DNA of 64,000 nt, taken from the NCBI GenBank assembly GCA_963704355.1, contig OY969891.1:3782001-3846000 (forward strand), given 5' to 3'. The notes under the pieces are model-generated. The model worked only from the letters and a program-made list of their open reading frames with translations. It did not search any database and had not been told where the DNA came from. This document shows, piece by piece, positions 18,001-26,492 of this stretch. The number at the start of each line of letters is the position of its first letter. The stretch's first letter is position 1. A program made the translations under genes and the position numbers. Origin of the DNA: Bog-473 sp963704355. Its GTDB lineage: Bacteria > Actinomycetota > Acidimicrobiia > Acidimicrobiales > RAAP-2.

Positions 18001-21000
18001 GCGACCGTGGAGGTCAACGTGACCGGTTCACCCACCACGGCCGGGTTGGCGGGGTTCGCCCCGTTGGTGGCGGCAGGCGTCGACGTCGTCGTGGCGTCCT
18101 GGTTGACCGTCACACTTTGAGACGCCGACGTGGACGATGCATAGTTGCTGTCCCCGCCGTACGAGGCGCTGACGCTGTCGGGCGAGGACAATGGACCGCT
18201 GTAGGCGTAGCTGCAACTCGCCGTGTCGGGCGAGGACTCGTTCAGCGTGGCCGTGCACAGCGTGCCGCCGGTGCCCGAGAAGGTCACCGTCCCGGTGGGC
18301 GTACCAGTTCCGGGAGAAACCGAACCGACCGTCGCCGAGAGGGTCTGGGACTGCCCCACCACCACCGGCGAGGTCACGGGGGACAGCGTTGTCGTCGTGC
18401 TCACCGCCGGCGAGGTGGAGGACGTCAGCGTCGTGGTCAGGATGTTTCTGTACATCGTCAGGTCGTTCTGGCCCACCGTCCACTGCTGCGAGCCGGTGCC
18501 GAGCATCGTGCCGGCACTCGAAATGGACTTGGGGAAGCGATAGCCGGCGAAGACCATCGTCAACGTGCCGTCCGGGTTCTGCACGACGCTCGGGCCATAG
18601 GCGCGACCCTCGTAGTAGGCGGAGATGCCGATGGGCGTGGGCGACGACGCGTTGTCCTGGTTGTAGGACGCGGAGAACGAGTAGTCGGTGCTGATCACCG
18701 GGGTGGGGACCGACCAATACTCGCCGTTCGTCGAAGACGAGTAGAAGATCTGGTTGAAGGCATCGCTGTCGCCGTCCGCGGCCCAGGCCCCGGACAGGAA
18801 CATCCCGTAGGATCCGTCGGGATTGGTGATGATGCTGCCCGCCGAGCCGACCCAACGCATTTCGTCGAAGTCCCCGCCGGGCGTGCTGCCGATGTCGGTA
18901 CCGTTGGCCCCGCCCGGGGTTCCCTCGTTCGTGGCGTAGCCGTTGAGGTCGGATGGGCTGACCGTGGTGGACGGGTTGGAGATGTCGTCGTAGCTGCTGG
19001 TGGACGAGCAGATGGCCGGATCGGCGGTCGAGCAGTTGTTCTCGCCGCTGATCATGCCGCCGTTGGCCAGCCCCGCTGTCGAGAACGTGGAGCCGTCGGT
19101 AGTGTAGGCCACGCGCAGCACGGTGAGGTCCTCGTTGTTCTTGTAGAGCTTGGCTACGTTCGAGGCGCTGCCCTCACCGGTGAGCGCCAGCGTCGAGGGC
19201 GCCACCGTCGTGGCCCCGGGCGCGGCCACGTAGGTGTTCGACGCGTACGTCCAACCGTTGTCGGCCGTCGGCACGGTGCAGCCGGTGAACGTGGTCGTGC
19301 TGCTGGTGGGGTTGATGCCGGTGCAGCTCACGGTGATGATGGCCGTCGCCGTGCTCGGGCTGGGTGCCGTGCCCCCCATCTCAATGGTGACCGGCCCGCT
19401 CGCGGGCAGGTCCTGGCTGATGTAGGGCCCCGGCGTGCCGGCGATGGTGGCGGCCTTGGTCGAGCTGAACGTGCCCTTCGCTGTCGTCTCGGCCGCGATG
19501 TAGTAGCTGAGCTCCTTTTCGGTGTACATGACGGTGGTCGAGCCCTGGGGTGCGCCCGGGTAGCTCGGCAGCACGCCGACGATGCCGTCCGGCGCCACGA
19601 GACCGCTGGTTATGCCCGAGTCGTTCGTGCTCGGGTTGTACGCGCTGGCGGGGATGATGGGGTCACCGGTGAGCAGCTCGAGCGACGAGCTGATCGTGGC
19701 GGACGGCGCGTTGCCGGTCGTGCAGTCCTCGATGTGCGTGGTCGGGTTGGCGTTGGCCTGGCTGCAGTAGACCGGCGTCCCGTTCACGTACAGCCGATTC
19801 GGCGCGTTGTTGTTGAAGGTGGACCCGGTCAGGTTGTTCTGGAAGCCGGGGGTACCGCCGGCCGCGGAATTGTCGATGGTGAACGAGGCGAGCCCGCCGT
19901 CGCCATTGGTCGTGTTGGGCCCCGCGGGGATCGTGAGGCCGACGTCGCTCGACGGCGTGGTCCAGCCCAGGATCTGCTCGATCAGGTCACTGGGGTACAC
20001 GGTCAACCCAGAGCCGGCGTCGGGTGCAGTGCAGCTGGTGAGGGTGTTGTTGTTCAGCGTCACCGTGCAGTTCAGCTGGTCCGCCGGCGTGGGGGTCGGG
20101 TCCTGAGTGAGGTCGATGAAGCCCCCGCTGATCAACTGCTCCGGCGAGTTGGCCGTCCCCGTGGTCGTGAGGGGGATGCTCGCTCCGGTCCCGGTCGTCG
20201 GGACCGGGATGAGAGAGGACGCTGTGACGAACGCGTCGGGGTCGATGCCGACCGGGTCGCTCGACGGCAGGCCGTTGAGGGGGCTCGCCTCGCTGGGCGA
20301 GAAGGGGTGGACGATCATGCCCACGCCCTGCATGTCGCCGGCCGCCCGGGCCAACGTGTAGAGGTACCACTGGCCGTTGACCTCGATCAGGTTCGCGTGC
20401 CCCTGCCCGTCGTCGTTGATGTCCGACGAGGGGCAATACCCCTGGTTCTGTTCGAGCGCCTCGCCGTCATACGTCCACTGCTGGCCGTTGTCGGTTGAGG
20501 TTGCGGCCACCAGCGCCTCGTCGGCGTCCTTGGGCCGGTAGTCGAAGTACCCCGTCAACGACCCGTCCGCGTTCCGCACGATGTGGGGGAAATAGGCCGG
20601 GGCGAGCGGGAGCGTCGTGCCGGGCGTCTGGCGTGACACCGAGCCCGCGGACTCAGTGGTCTGAGGGCCGGACCCGCAGTAGTCGTCGAGCGGGCCGGGC
20701 GTACCGACGACGCCCGAGGGGTACGCCGCAACGCCATCAGTGCCGCTGTTGGCATTCGGCACGACAGCCAGGTTGGGTTCCGTGACCGCGCCACTCGGAC
20801 CGTTGTCCGTGGTCGTGGTCGCCCCGCCCGGCGTGTACAGGGGTAGAACCGTGCCCGGGGCCTGCGAGGCATAGCTCGGCGCGCTCGAGTCACCCTGGTA
20901 CTCGTTCCACGGCGCGCAGGTTGCGGTGCTGTCCGCCGTGCACGAAGTGGGGCTGGTGAGGCTGGCCAGGGTCGGCGTGCCCGGCGCGTAGGTGGTCGAC

Positions 21001-21134
21001 GGCTGCGCCGCCGCCGGGGACGAGTCGAGGAACATCGCCACCGGAGTCACCGCCACACCAAGGACGAGTGCGAGGGCCGTCAGGCCCTTGAGAGAACGCG
21101 CGTCATTCAGGCGCGCCGCAACGCGAAGCTTCAC
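15048..21134 (-). CDS. Giant secreted protein: propeller-like N-terminus plus 11 Ig-like repeats
   Basis: The 2028-residue protein begins with a signal peptide (hydrophobic stretch GLTALALVLGVAVTPVAMFL, Ala-Gln cleavage near 45). Residues about 50-900 look like a glycosidase-type beta-propeller or lectin region: an Asp-box, STDNGQQWT near 215, later Asp-box-like SSTNGEYWS, and GPSVVQNPDGTLTMVFAGYR near 860. Residues about 905-2028 are 11 tandem Ig-like (Big_3 type) domains of about 100 residues with the recurring pattern PVVGQ-VTLSATV, GTPTGTV-F, LCTGTL, and ASC; most carry two cysteines. No LPxTG motif or C-terminal helix is present, so attachment to the cell is unexplained. The GTG start is preceded by GGAAGGGG. 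It probably serves adhesion or polymer binding; this is inference from domain types. Confidence 0.85.
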   Translation of the reverse strand: MKLRVAARLNDARSLKGLTALALVLGVAVTPVAMFLDSSPAAAQPSTTYAPGTPTLASLTSPTSCTADSTATCAPWNEYQGDSSAPSYASQAPGTVLPLYTPGGATTTTDNGPSGAVTEPNLAVVPNANSGTDGVAAYPSGVVGTPGPLDDYCGSGPQTTESAGSVSRQTPGTTLPLAPAYFPHIVRNADGSLTGYFDYRPKDADEALVAATSTDNGQQWTYDGEALEQNQGYCPSSDINDDGQGHANLIEVNGQWYLYTLARAAGDMQGVGMIVHPFSPSEASPLNGLPSSDPVGIDPDAFVTASSLIPVPTTGTGASIPLTTTGTANSPEQLISGGFIDLTQDPTPTPADQLNCTVTLNNNTLTSCTAPDAGSGLTVYPSDLIEQILGWTTPSSDVGLTIPAGPNTTNGDGGLASFTIDNSAAGGTPGFQNNLTGSTFNNNAPNRLYVNGTPVYCSQANANPTTHIEDCTTGNAPSATISSSLELLTGDPIIPASAYNPSTNDSGITSGLVAPDGIVGVLPSYPGAPQGSTTVMYTEKELSYYIAAETTAKGTFSSTKAATIAGTPGPYISQDLPASGPVTIEMGGTAPSPSTATAIITVSCTGINPTSSTTTFTGCTVPTADNGWTYASNTYVAAPGATTVAPSTLALTGEGSASNVAKLYKNNEDLTVLRVAYTTDGSTFSTAGLANGGMISGENNCSTADPAICSSTSSYDDISNPSTTVSPSDLNGYATNEGTPGGANGTDIGSTPGGDFDEMRWVGSAGSIITNPDGSYGMFLSGAWAADGDSDAFNQIFYSSSTNGEYWSVPTPVISTDYSFSASYNQDNASSPTPIGISAYYEGRAYGPSVVQNPDGTLTMVFAGYRFPKSISSAGTMLGTGSQQWTVGQNDLTMYRNILTTTLTSSTSPAVSTTTTLSPVTSPVVVGQSQTLSATVGSVSPGTGTPTGTVTFSGTGGTLCTATLNESSPDTASCSYAYSGPLSSPDSVSASYGGDSNYASSTSASQSVTVNQDATTTSTPAATNGANPANPAVVGEPVTLTSTVAVTSPGNGTPSGSVSFADSGGTLCTGTFSGASPDTASCTYTYTTPQSGDAVTASYGGDTNDATSTSASLNEVVNVAPTTTSFSIFPSSPVTGQQVTLSATVAANAPSTGTPGGKVAFTDGAGALCTGTLNAGTPDVASCSTTYGGPTTDDITATYQGDGDYASSSASGSVTVGEASTSTSLATSTSTPVVGQPVTYTATVAVTSPGAGTPTGTVAFTGDAGPLCSDAPLSSSSPFNATCTVAYASPGTDDITAAYAGDGNYLGSSSSSSSVTISPDATTTTATAVPDVGVVGQAITLSTDVSVSSPGVGTPSGTVTFTDGSGTLCAGTLSGSSPATATCTYTYTGPTPMDDITATYSGDADDAGSNATTSVTIGQDDTTTTLTTNPNSPVVGEPVTYTATVAVSAPGAGTPTGTVDFSDGSGPLCTGVALNAGSPDTATCPETYGAVTSDQVTATYSGDTDDLGSSDTVSVTVGEDTTTTSVTAAPSSPVVGQSVTLSATVAVSAPGAGTPTGTVTFSGDGASCSGKLNGENPDVATCTRTFSGATAGDVTANYGGDENTSSSSGSTPLTVGQAVTATTVSVTPSNPLVGQTVTLSAAVAVQAPGAGSPTGTVTFSDSGGTLCTATLGQGNPNTASCTTSYPRPITDTITASYGGDTNFSGSSGSGQVTIGRGTSVTAVVSSSNPSVTGQPVTFTATVMAKAPAGGVPTGTVEFGFSRSSITCQGGDGVTLSNGTATCTVSGLTPADSVIYVAATYSGSASFTGSSAVTLNQAVDKADVHVTVNSSVNPVANEKTVTFSTVATAAAPGSGTPTGTFTWRVTNDGGTTITCNPSRSTTICNVPNGKLVAANGPYTAKATYSGDSDFNSGAGSLSETVSRLGSKLSLSDLVLHAGTETSGSVTAHVAGVSAPLGLHPTGTVTFVPTTAGGQTVECTGGNTMTLTDSDSVACHLAKVPNASFPSTVTVNYSGDGNFLATSASKTLTG
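15051..18410 (-). repeat. Eleven tandem Ig-like domain repeats (coding, ~300 bp unit)
   Basis: The DNA of the C-terminal half of the giant surface protein is an imperfect tandem array of about 290-320-base units, each encoding one Ig-like domain. Units three to eight are the most alike, while the last three (near 15051-15950) have diverged most in length and in the Gly-Thr-Pro-x-Gly turn. The array is in frame throughout. It offers a substrate for length variation by recombination. Confidence 0.85.
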
Positions 21135-21289
21135 CGAGAGCCCCTTCCGCCGTGCGCCGACAACGTGATCGGCTGCTGCGTTTCTACAACAAGCGTGCGC
21201 CGGCGCGGGCGCCGGAAGAGAGAGATTCAGCGTCGCGTCGCGACCTGTTTACCCGTTGCACACACTCGCCCTGCGAGGGGTGGGATGTC

Positions 21290-21574
21290 TCAGCGCGAAA
21301 CGAGGAGCAGATCGAGCACGGTGCTCACACCCGCGACGAGGAGCGAGATCGACACGATGACCGCCATCACCTTGATCAGCGGCCTGTGCATCGGCTCCCA
21401 CTCGCCGACATCGTCGAACATGTCGAGCGCGTACCCGTTGGCGTCGGCCCACGCCGGCTCCTCGGGCGGTCGCTCGTCCAACGGGCGGGGCTCGCGGGTA
21501 GCCACGTACCCGATGAACGCTCCGAGGCCCACCGGGAACTGTGGCTGGGGCGGTCCGGGAAGATGACCCTGCAT
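21290..21574 (-). CDS. Small single-helix membrane protein, unknown function
   Basis: The 94-residue protein has a Pro-rich soluble N-terminus (HLPGPPQPQFPVGLG, then EEPAWADANGYALDMFDD) and one C-terminal transmembrane helix (VMAVIVSISLLVAGVSTVLDL), giving a tail-anchored topology. The start is ATG at 21574. Coding appearance (Asp/Glu/Pro-balanced composition, GC-rich third positions) supports a real gene. I recognise no domain. It lies between the giant surface protein and the arylsulfatase without an obvious operon partner. Confidence 0.6.
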   Translation of the reverse strand: MQGHLPGPPQPQFPVGLGAFIGYVATREPRPLDERPPEEPAWADANGYALDMFDDVGEWEPMHRPLIKVMAVIVSISLLVAGVSTVLDLLLVSR

Positions 21575-21874
21575 CGACCATTCACGTTACCCCTGCGCAC
21601 GGCGGCGCGACGGGTGGACCGTCTACCCTCGGTGCGTGACTTCTCTAACGGCTGAACCCGCCAGCTTCTCCTGGCGCAACCGCAGAATCTTCCCCACTCT
21701 GACCCGGGTTGTCTCTCCCGGGGCCGGCGGGCGGACCAGCCCAGTGCGATCCAGCGCAAGCTGGCAGTCGGCATCGTACGTACCCGATGTGGCACTCACG
21801 CGTGATGTCGGACCTTCGGCCCGAACCGCGATTCCCCTGACGGCAGAAGCCGCCAGTCCCCTCGGGGCGATCTG
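21575..21874. other. 300-base gap before the arylsulfatase gene
   Basis: A possible 79-codon reading frame on the plus strand begins with GTG at 21636 and its TGA overlaps the arylsulfatase ATG at 21875. Its codon use has many A/T third bases, its product is Ser/Ala-rich with no motif, and no ribosome site precedes it. I treat it as a possible leader peptide at best. No hairpin or promoter stood out. Confidence 0.3.
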
Positions 21875-24160
21875 ATGGACGAACCCCAGCAAATCGGCTT
21901 CACCTCGGCCGAGTCCGTCCCGCGTTTTCCCCAGGACCCGAAGCCCCCCGACGGAGCGCCGAACGTCGTCGTGATCGTGCTCGACGACACCGGCTTCGGC
22001 CATCTGGGGTCTTTCGGCTCGGACATCGCGACGCCGCACATGGACGGGCTGGCGGACGGCGGGGTCCCGTTCAGCCGGTTCCACGTCACTGCGTTGTGCT
22101 CGCCGACCCGGGCCTCGTTCTTCACCGGCCGCAACCACCACGCCGTCGGGATGGGATTCCTCGCCGACATCCCTCTCGGCTTCCCGGGCTACGAGGGACG
22201 ACTGCCCCGGTCGGCCGCCACGCTGCCCCGTCTCCTGCGCGACGCCGGGTACTCGACGCTCGCCGTCGGCAAGTGGCACCTCACGCCGCGCTGGCAGCGC
22301 TCGGCAGCCGGGCCCTTCGATTGTTGGCCCCTCGGCGTCGGGTTCGACCGCCACTACGGCTTCCTCCAGGGTGACACCAACCACTGGGCGCCCAACCTGG
22401 TCTGCGACAACCATTACGTCGACCCTCCCCGCCGGCCCGACCAGGGCTACCACTTGAGCGAAGACCTGGCCGACCAGGCCGTCCGCATGGTCCAGGACCA
22501 GCAGCAGGGGGCGCCGGGGAAGCCGTTCTTCCTCTACTTCGCGCTCGGGGCGATGCACGCGCCGCACCACGTCGCGCCGGCGTGGGTGGAGCCCTATCGC
22601 GGTCGCTTCGACCACGGCTGGGATTCCTGGCGCGACGAGGTGTTCGCGCGGCAGGTCGCGTCGGGCGCCGTGCCCGCCGAGACCGTGCTGACCCCGCGGC
22701 CCGGATGGGTGCAGGCGTGGTCCGACCTCTCCGTCGACGAGCGCCGGATGCTCGCCCGCCAACAGGAGGTGTTCGCCGGCTTCCTGACCCACACCGATGC
22801 GCAGATCGGGCGGGTGCTCAGCTCACTCGAACGGTTGGGTGTGATGGACAACACCTTGGTGATGGTGTTCTCCGACAATGGCGCCAGTGCGGAGGGCGGA
22901 CAGCAGGGAAGCGTCAACGAGCATCGCTTCACCGCCCACAACCGTGAGTCGCTGGCGGACAACCTGGAGCACTATGAGGACTGGGGCGGCTTCACCACCT
23001 ACAACCACTACTCGTGGGGGTGGGCCTGGGCGGGCAACACCCCGCACAAGCTGTGGAAGCGCTACACCTGGCTCGGGGGTACCCGCACCCCGCTGATCAT
23101 CAACTGGCCCGGACGCGTGGCCCGACCCGGGGTGATGCGGGCGCAATTCAGCCATGCCATCGACCTCATGCCGACAATCATGGCGGCGGCCGGGCTCGAG
23201 ATCCCGGACCAGGTGGACGGCGTCGACCAGAAGCCGGTCGACGGCGTCAGCCTGCTCGGCCTCTTGTCGGACCCCGGTGCCGCAGAGCTGCATCACACGC
23301 AGTATTTCGAGATGCTCGGCTCCCGATCCATCTACCACGAGGGGTGGAAGGCCACCACGAACCACATCAGCACGGGCATCCTCGACGAGGAGGAGCTCGC
23401 GGTCGGGAGCCGCAACTTCGACGACGACCGCTGGGAGCTCTTTGACCTGTCGACGGACTTCTCCGAGGCGATCGACCACGCGCACGACGAGCCGGAGCGC
23501 CTGCACCTGCTCACCGAATTGTGGGCGAGTGAGGCGGGGCGCAACAACGTCCTGCCCATCTCCGACGGCCTGGTCGACCGGTTCGGCGGCTTCATCCCGC
23601 CCGCGTGGCCCACGGGGTCGGCGCGTACGTTTCGACCGGGCGGCGGGCCCGTGGCGGACGAGTCCGTCCCGCTCCTGTGGGGGGGCTTCCGCATGACGGC
23701 GGGGTTCGAGACCGGGGAACCCGCGTCCGAGGGAGTCGTGTTCGCGCTCGGCGACTGGTTCGGGGGGTACGCGCTCTACGCCGTCAACGGCGCCGTCCAC
23801 TTCACGTTCGCCCGCTCGGCGGACGCGCTCGAGCTGGCGACACCCTCGGCGGTCGCCCAAGGGCGCCACGAGGTCGGGGTCTTCTACGCGCTCGGTGCCG
23901 ACGGCGCGCCCGGGCGCATGGTCCTGTACCTCGACGGGCAAGAGATGGACGCGACCCCCGTGGACGGCATGCTCCCGATGGCGCTCCAACACGGTGGCGC
24001 CGGGCTGCGCCTCGGCCACGACACCGGTTTCCCCGTGTCCCCGCGCTACGCGCCTCCGGCGCCGTTCAACGGCACGGTGCACCAACTGACGATCGAAGCG
24101 CCCGGCTCAGCGCGGCCCGACCGCGCCGACGAGGTGCGAGCCGCCCTCCACGCCGACTGA
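21875..24160 (+). CDS. Arylsulfatase (type I sulfatase, AtsA-like)
   Basis: This 761-residue enzyme hydrolyses sulfate esters. The active-site motif LCSPTRASFFTGRN has Cys75 in C-S-P-T-R, the residue oxidised to formylglycine in type I sulfatases. VVIVLDDTGFGHLG (32-45) gives the paired Asp metal ligands, LAVGKWHL the catalytic Lys-x-His, and VFSDNGAS the second metal-ligand pair. WLGGTRTPLIINWPG and the overall length match the large AtsA subfamily from Pseudomonas and actinobacteria. Residues about 590-755 form a beta-rich C-terminal domain resembling a concanavalin fold. No signal peptide is visible, so it may be cytoplasmic. No formylglycine-generating enzyme is encoded here. The ATG overlaps an upstream TGA. 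Confidence 0.93.
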   Translation: MDEPQQIGFTSAESVPRFPQDPKPPDGAPNVVVIVLDDTGFGHLGSFGSDIATPHMDGLADGGVPFSRFHVTALCSPTRASFFTGRNHHAVGMGFLADIPLGFPGYEGRLPRSAATLPRLLRDAGYSTLAVGKWHLTPRWQRSAAGPFDCWPLGVGFDRHYGFLQGDTNHWAPNLVCDNHYVDPPRRPDQGYHLSEDLADQAVRMVQDQQQGAPGKPFFLYFALGAMHAPHHVAPAWVEPYRGRFDHGWDSWRDEVFARQVASGAVPAETVLTPRPGWVQAWSDLSVDERRMLARQQEVFAGFLTHTDAQIGRVLSSLERLGVMDNTLVMVFSDNGASAEGGQQGSVNEHRFTAHNRESLADNLEHYEDWGGFTTYNHYSWGWAWAGNTPHKLWKRYTWLGGTRTPLIINWPGRVARPGVMRAQFSHAIDLMPTIMAAAGLEIPDQVDGVDQKPVDGVSLLGLLSDPGAAELHHTQYFEMLGSRSIYHEGWKATTNHISTGILDEEELAVGSRNFDDDRWELFDLSTDFSEAIDHAHDEPERLHLLTELWASEAGRNNVLPISDGLVDRFGGFIPPAWPTGSARTFRPGGGPVADESVPLLWGGFRMTAGFETGEPASEGVVFALGDWFGGYALYAVNGAVHFTFARSADALELATPSAVAQGRHEVGVFYALGADGAPGRMVLYLDGQEMDATPVDGMLPMALQHGGAGLRLGHDTGFPVSPRYAPPAPFNGTVHQLTIEAPGSARPDRADEVRAALHAD

Positions 24161-24180
24161 TCGCGTCGTCCGGCGTGAAG

Positions 24181-24224
24181 CAGCGAGCGTCGGGAAGTCT
24201 GCCGACCGGGGCCCGCGCTCGCTG
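24181..24224. terminator. Bidirectional hairpin between convergent genes
   Basis: CAGCGAGCG (24181-24189) and CGCTCGCTG (24216-24224) form a perfect 9-base-pair stem in the 71-base gap between the arylsulfatase and the DinB-like gene. No T run follows, as is usual in high-GC actinobacteria. Confidence 0.5.
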
Positions 24225-24231
24225 TGCCTGG

Positions 24232-24612
24232 TCAGACCTCGCCGGCCACCGCGCCCCGTGCGTGCGCCAGGTGCTCGCGGGTATGACGAGCCGCCACCAG
24301 GGCCAGAGCCTCGGTCGGCATCTCTCGACCGCCGGCGGGGCCGAACGGTGCGCAGCGGTCGAGCTCCTCGTCCGTCAGACGGCCCAGGGCCTCCTGGAGC
24401 CGGGCGCCGTTGGACTCGAGGAGGGCGAGCGTCTCGGCGGGCCGCACCGCCTCGGCGCGCACCGCGTGCGCGGCGTTGACGCGGTCGATGTCCTCCGCCG
24501 TGTCCGTCACCCCGTCGCCGCGCGCCATCGAGTCGAGCCAGCGCAGCCCGTGGCCGTGGCCCTCGGCGATGTGATGGAGCACGACGCCTACCGTCCAGCC
24601 CTCGCCGGGCAC
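24232..24612 (-). CDS. DinB/maleylpyruvate-isomerase-like protein, N-terminus uncertain
   Basis: The 126-residue reading frame matches the DinB-like four-helix family, which includes mycothiol-dependent enzymes. VPGEGWTVGVVLHHIAEGH has the conserved first metal His, and ARHTREHLAHARG the final His pair. The family normally has about 30 further N-terminal residues, and these can be read upstream in the same frame (IADDFAAANAEALGF, then CSDDQWALA) back to about 24700, but no ATG, GTG or TTG occurs in that frame before a stop. A GTG in the neighbouring frame overlaps the stop of the PanE-like gene (GTGA), as expected for a coupled start, so a one-base indel near the 5' end is possible. The listed GTG at 24612 is the only legal in-frame start. 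Confidence 0.65.
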   Translation of the reverse strand: MPGEGWTVGVVLHHIAEGHGHGLRWLDSMARGDGVTDTAEDIDRVNAAHAVRAEAVRPAETLALLESNGARLQEALGRLTDEELDRCAPFGPAGGREMPTEALALVAARHTREHLAHARGAVAGEV

Positions 24613-24706
24613 GGCGAGCGCCCACTGGTCGTCCGAACACGAACGGACGAAGCCGAGCGCCTCCGCGTTGGCCGCGGCGAAGTCGTCGGCGATCTCCTGT
24701 GACCTG

Positions 24707-25690
24707 TCACTCCCCGTGGCGCACCCCCGCCAGCTCGCTCAACTCCTCGATGTCCCAGGCCCCCGGCGCCGCGCCCTCGGCCGCCGCGCGCAGCGCCAGC
24801 CGCAACAGCGCGTTGACCGGCGTGGGCACCCCCCAGAGCCCACCGAGCAGCACGATCTCGCCGTTGAGGTACTCGGCCTCGATGGAGCCGGCTCCGCGGG
24901 CGAGGCTCTGCCAGCTCGAGCCGCCCTGCCACTCCCCCGACGCCGTCGGCGAGAGCTGGAGGTAGTCGGCCCGGCGGGCGCGATCCTCTTCTCCGCTGAC
25001 GGCGTCGATGCCGGCGGCCGCCAACGCTTCCTTGCCTTCTTGCTGGGCCTCCTTGGCCAGGGCGCTGAACCGGCCGGCCGGCCCGGCCAATGCCTCCACG
25101 GCGTTGGCCAGGTTCATCAGCAGCTTTCGGTACTTCCACCGCATGATGTCGTCGCGCCCCACCGACTGGAAGGTCGTGGTGTCGATGGCATCGGCGATGG
25201 CCTGTCCGCGCCCGTCCAGTCCGGAGGGGTAGCAGCCGAGGTCGAGCAGTCCCGAGACCGGGGCGGAATGTACCTGGATCACCCCGGGCCGCAGCTGGCT
25301 GGCCGGGCACATGACGCACATGCCAAAGGTCGCCGGAAAATGCCGGAGCACCCTCCGCTCGTTCTCGACGCCGTTCTGCATGCAGACCACCGGGGTGGTC
25401 GGCGGCGCCGCCGTCAGCTGCGCGAGCGCGTGGTCGGTGTCCTGACCCTTCACGCCGAGCAGCACGACGGTCTCGCCGTCCGCATCGGCGTCCCACCGCA
25501 CCTCTGCCGGGTCGCCGACCACCGGGATCGGCAGGGTGACCCGCTCGTCGGGCGCCTCAAGCACCAGGCCGGAGGCCAGCGCCCGGCCGTGCGCACCGCG
25601 CGCCACGAGGGTCACGTCGTAGCCCTTCTGGAACAGCCGGGCCCCGACCGCCCCACCGATCGCACCCGCTCCCAAGACGACGAAGCGCAT
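24707..25690 (-). CDS. panE: Ketopantoate reductase family protein (PanE/ApbA)
   Basis: The 327-residue NADPH-dependent reductase resembles ketopantoate reductase of pantothenate synthesis. RFVVLGAGAIGGAVGARL at the N-terminus is the Rossmann dinucleotide loop. MQNGVENE corresponds to the conserved Asn-Gly-x-Asn catalytic region, and WKYRKLLMNLANAVEAL contains the Lys and Asn of the active-site helix; a late Glu-rich SIEAEYLNGEIV matches the E-x-x-Y-x-N-G-x-V pattern. The ATG at 25690 was preferred to a GTG three codons earlier because the Rossmann strand begins at once. Many actinobacteria have several paralogues, so the true substrate is uncertain. The DinB-like gene follows immediately. 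Confidence 0.85.
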   Translation of the reverse strand: MRFVVLGAGAIGGAVGARLFQKGYDVTLVARGAHGRALASGLVLEAPDERVTLPIPVVGDPAEVRWDADADGETVVLLGVKGQDTDHALAQLTAAPPTTPVVCMQNGVENERRVLRHFPATFGMCVMCPASQLRPGVIQVHSAPVSGLLDLGCYPSGLDGRGQAIADAIDTTTFQSVGRDDIMRWKYRKLLMNLANAVEALAGPAGRFSALAKEAQQEGKEALAAAGIDAVSGEEDRARRADYLQLSPTASGEWQGGSSWQSLARGAGSIEAEYLNGEIVLLGGLWGVPTPVNALLRLALRAAAEGAAPGAWDIEELSELAGVRHGE

Positions 25691-25751
25691 GGACTGCACT
25701 CTGCCACGTGCTGCCGACCCCGGCCCGCGGGCGAGCCGACCCCGGCAGGGC

Positions 25752-26492
25752 TCAGTTGGCGATCGTCATGCCGCCGTCGACGACCACCACCTGGCCGGTG
25801 ACGTAGGCGGCCCGAGCGAGCGCTAGCACCACCTCGGCCACGTCGTCCGGTTGCCCGGACCGCTTGAGCGGGGCGACCTGGCGGACCACCTCGCGCACGA
25901 ATTCCCAGTCCTCGGTCCAGGGCGTGTCGATCAGGCCGGGTGCCACGGCGTTGACCCGCACCTCGGGCCCGACCACCTTGGCCAGGAGCACCGTCATGTG
26001 GTTGAGGGCCGCCTTGCTGGCGGCATAGGGCACCGACGACCCGGTCGGGCGCACCCCGGCGATCGAGGTCACGTTGACGATCGACCCGCGCGCCGCGCGC
26101 AGGGCCGGCACGGCGGCGACGGACATGGCCCACGTGCCGAACACGTTGACCTCGAAGATGCGTCGCCACACCTCGACCGACGCCGCCTGGAGGTCCTGGT
26201 GCGGGATCAGGGCGGTCGTCCCCGCATTGTTCACGAGCGTGTCGAGACGGCCCCAACGTTCCAGGGCGGCGGCGACCAGACGTTCCGGCACGTCGGGCTC
26301 GGTGATGTCGCCCTGCACGTAGAGTGCGTCGGGCAGGGAGGCCGCGACGGCCTCGCCTTCGGACACCGTGCTCGACGAGTTGACCAGGACGGCGGCGCCG
26401 GCGGCGGCGAAGGCGCGTGCGGTCGCCGCCCCGATCCCGCTCGAGGATCCCGTCACCGCGGCCACGCGGCCGGCCAGCGGCCCGTCGCTCAC
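25752..26492 (-). CDS. Short-chain dehydrogenase/reductase
   Basis: This 246-residue classical SDR oxidises or reduces an alcohol/ketone with NAD(P). VTGSSSGIGAATA is the cofactor loop, LVNNAGT the N-N-A-G motif, and the catalytic residues are in IVNVTSIAG (Ser) and VPYAASKAALN (Tyr-x-x-x-Lys). PGLIDTPWTED and GQVVVVDGGMTIAN close the fold. The GTG at 26492 overlaps the stop of the epimerase gene (GTGA), so the two are translationally coupled. No substrate can be assigned. Confidence 0.9.
   Translation of the reverse strand: MSDGPLAGRVAAVTGSSSGIGAATARAFAAAGAAVLVNSSSTVSEGEAVAASLPDALYVQGDITEPDVPERLVAAALERWGRLDTLVNNAGTTALIPHQDLQAASVEVWRRIFEVNVFGTWAMSVAAVPALRAARGSIVNVTSIAGVRPTGSSVPYAASKAALNHMTVLLAKVVGPEVRVNAVAPGLIDTPWTEDWEFVREVVRQVAPLKRSGQPDDVAEVVLALARAAYVTGQVVVVDGGMTIAN

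Noticed and set aside
15051..18410. Long tandem repeat array that could be mistaken for a CRISPR or non-coding satellite
   Set aside because: The units are about 300 bases, fully in frame and encode Ig-like domains with conserved residues.
21636..21875. 79-codon plus-strand frame ending in the arylsulfatase start
   Set aside because: No ribosome site, no motif and codon use unlike the neighbours; recorded only as part of the gap description.
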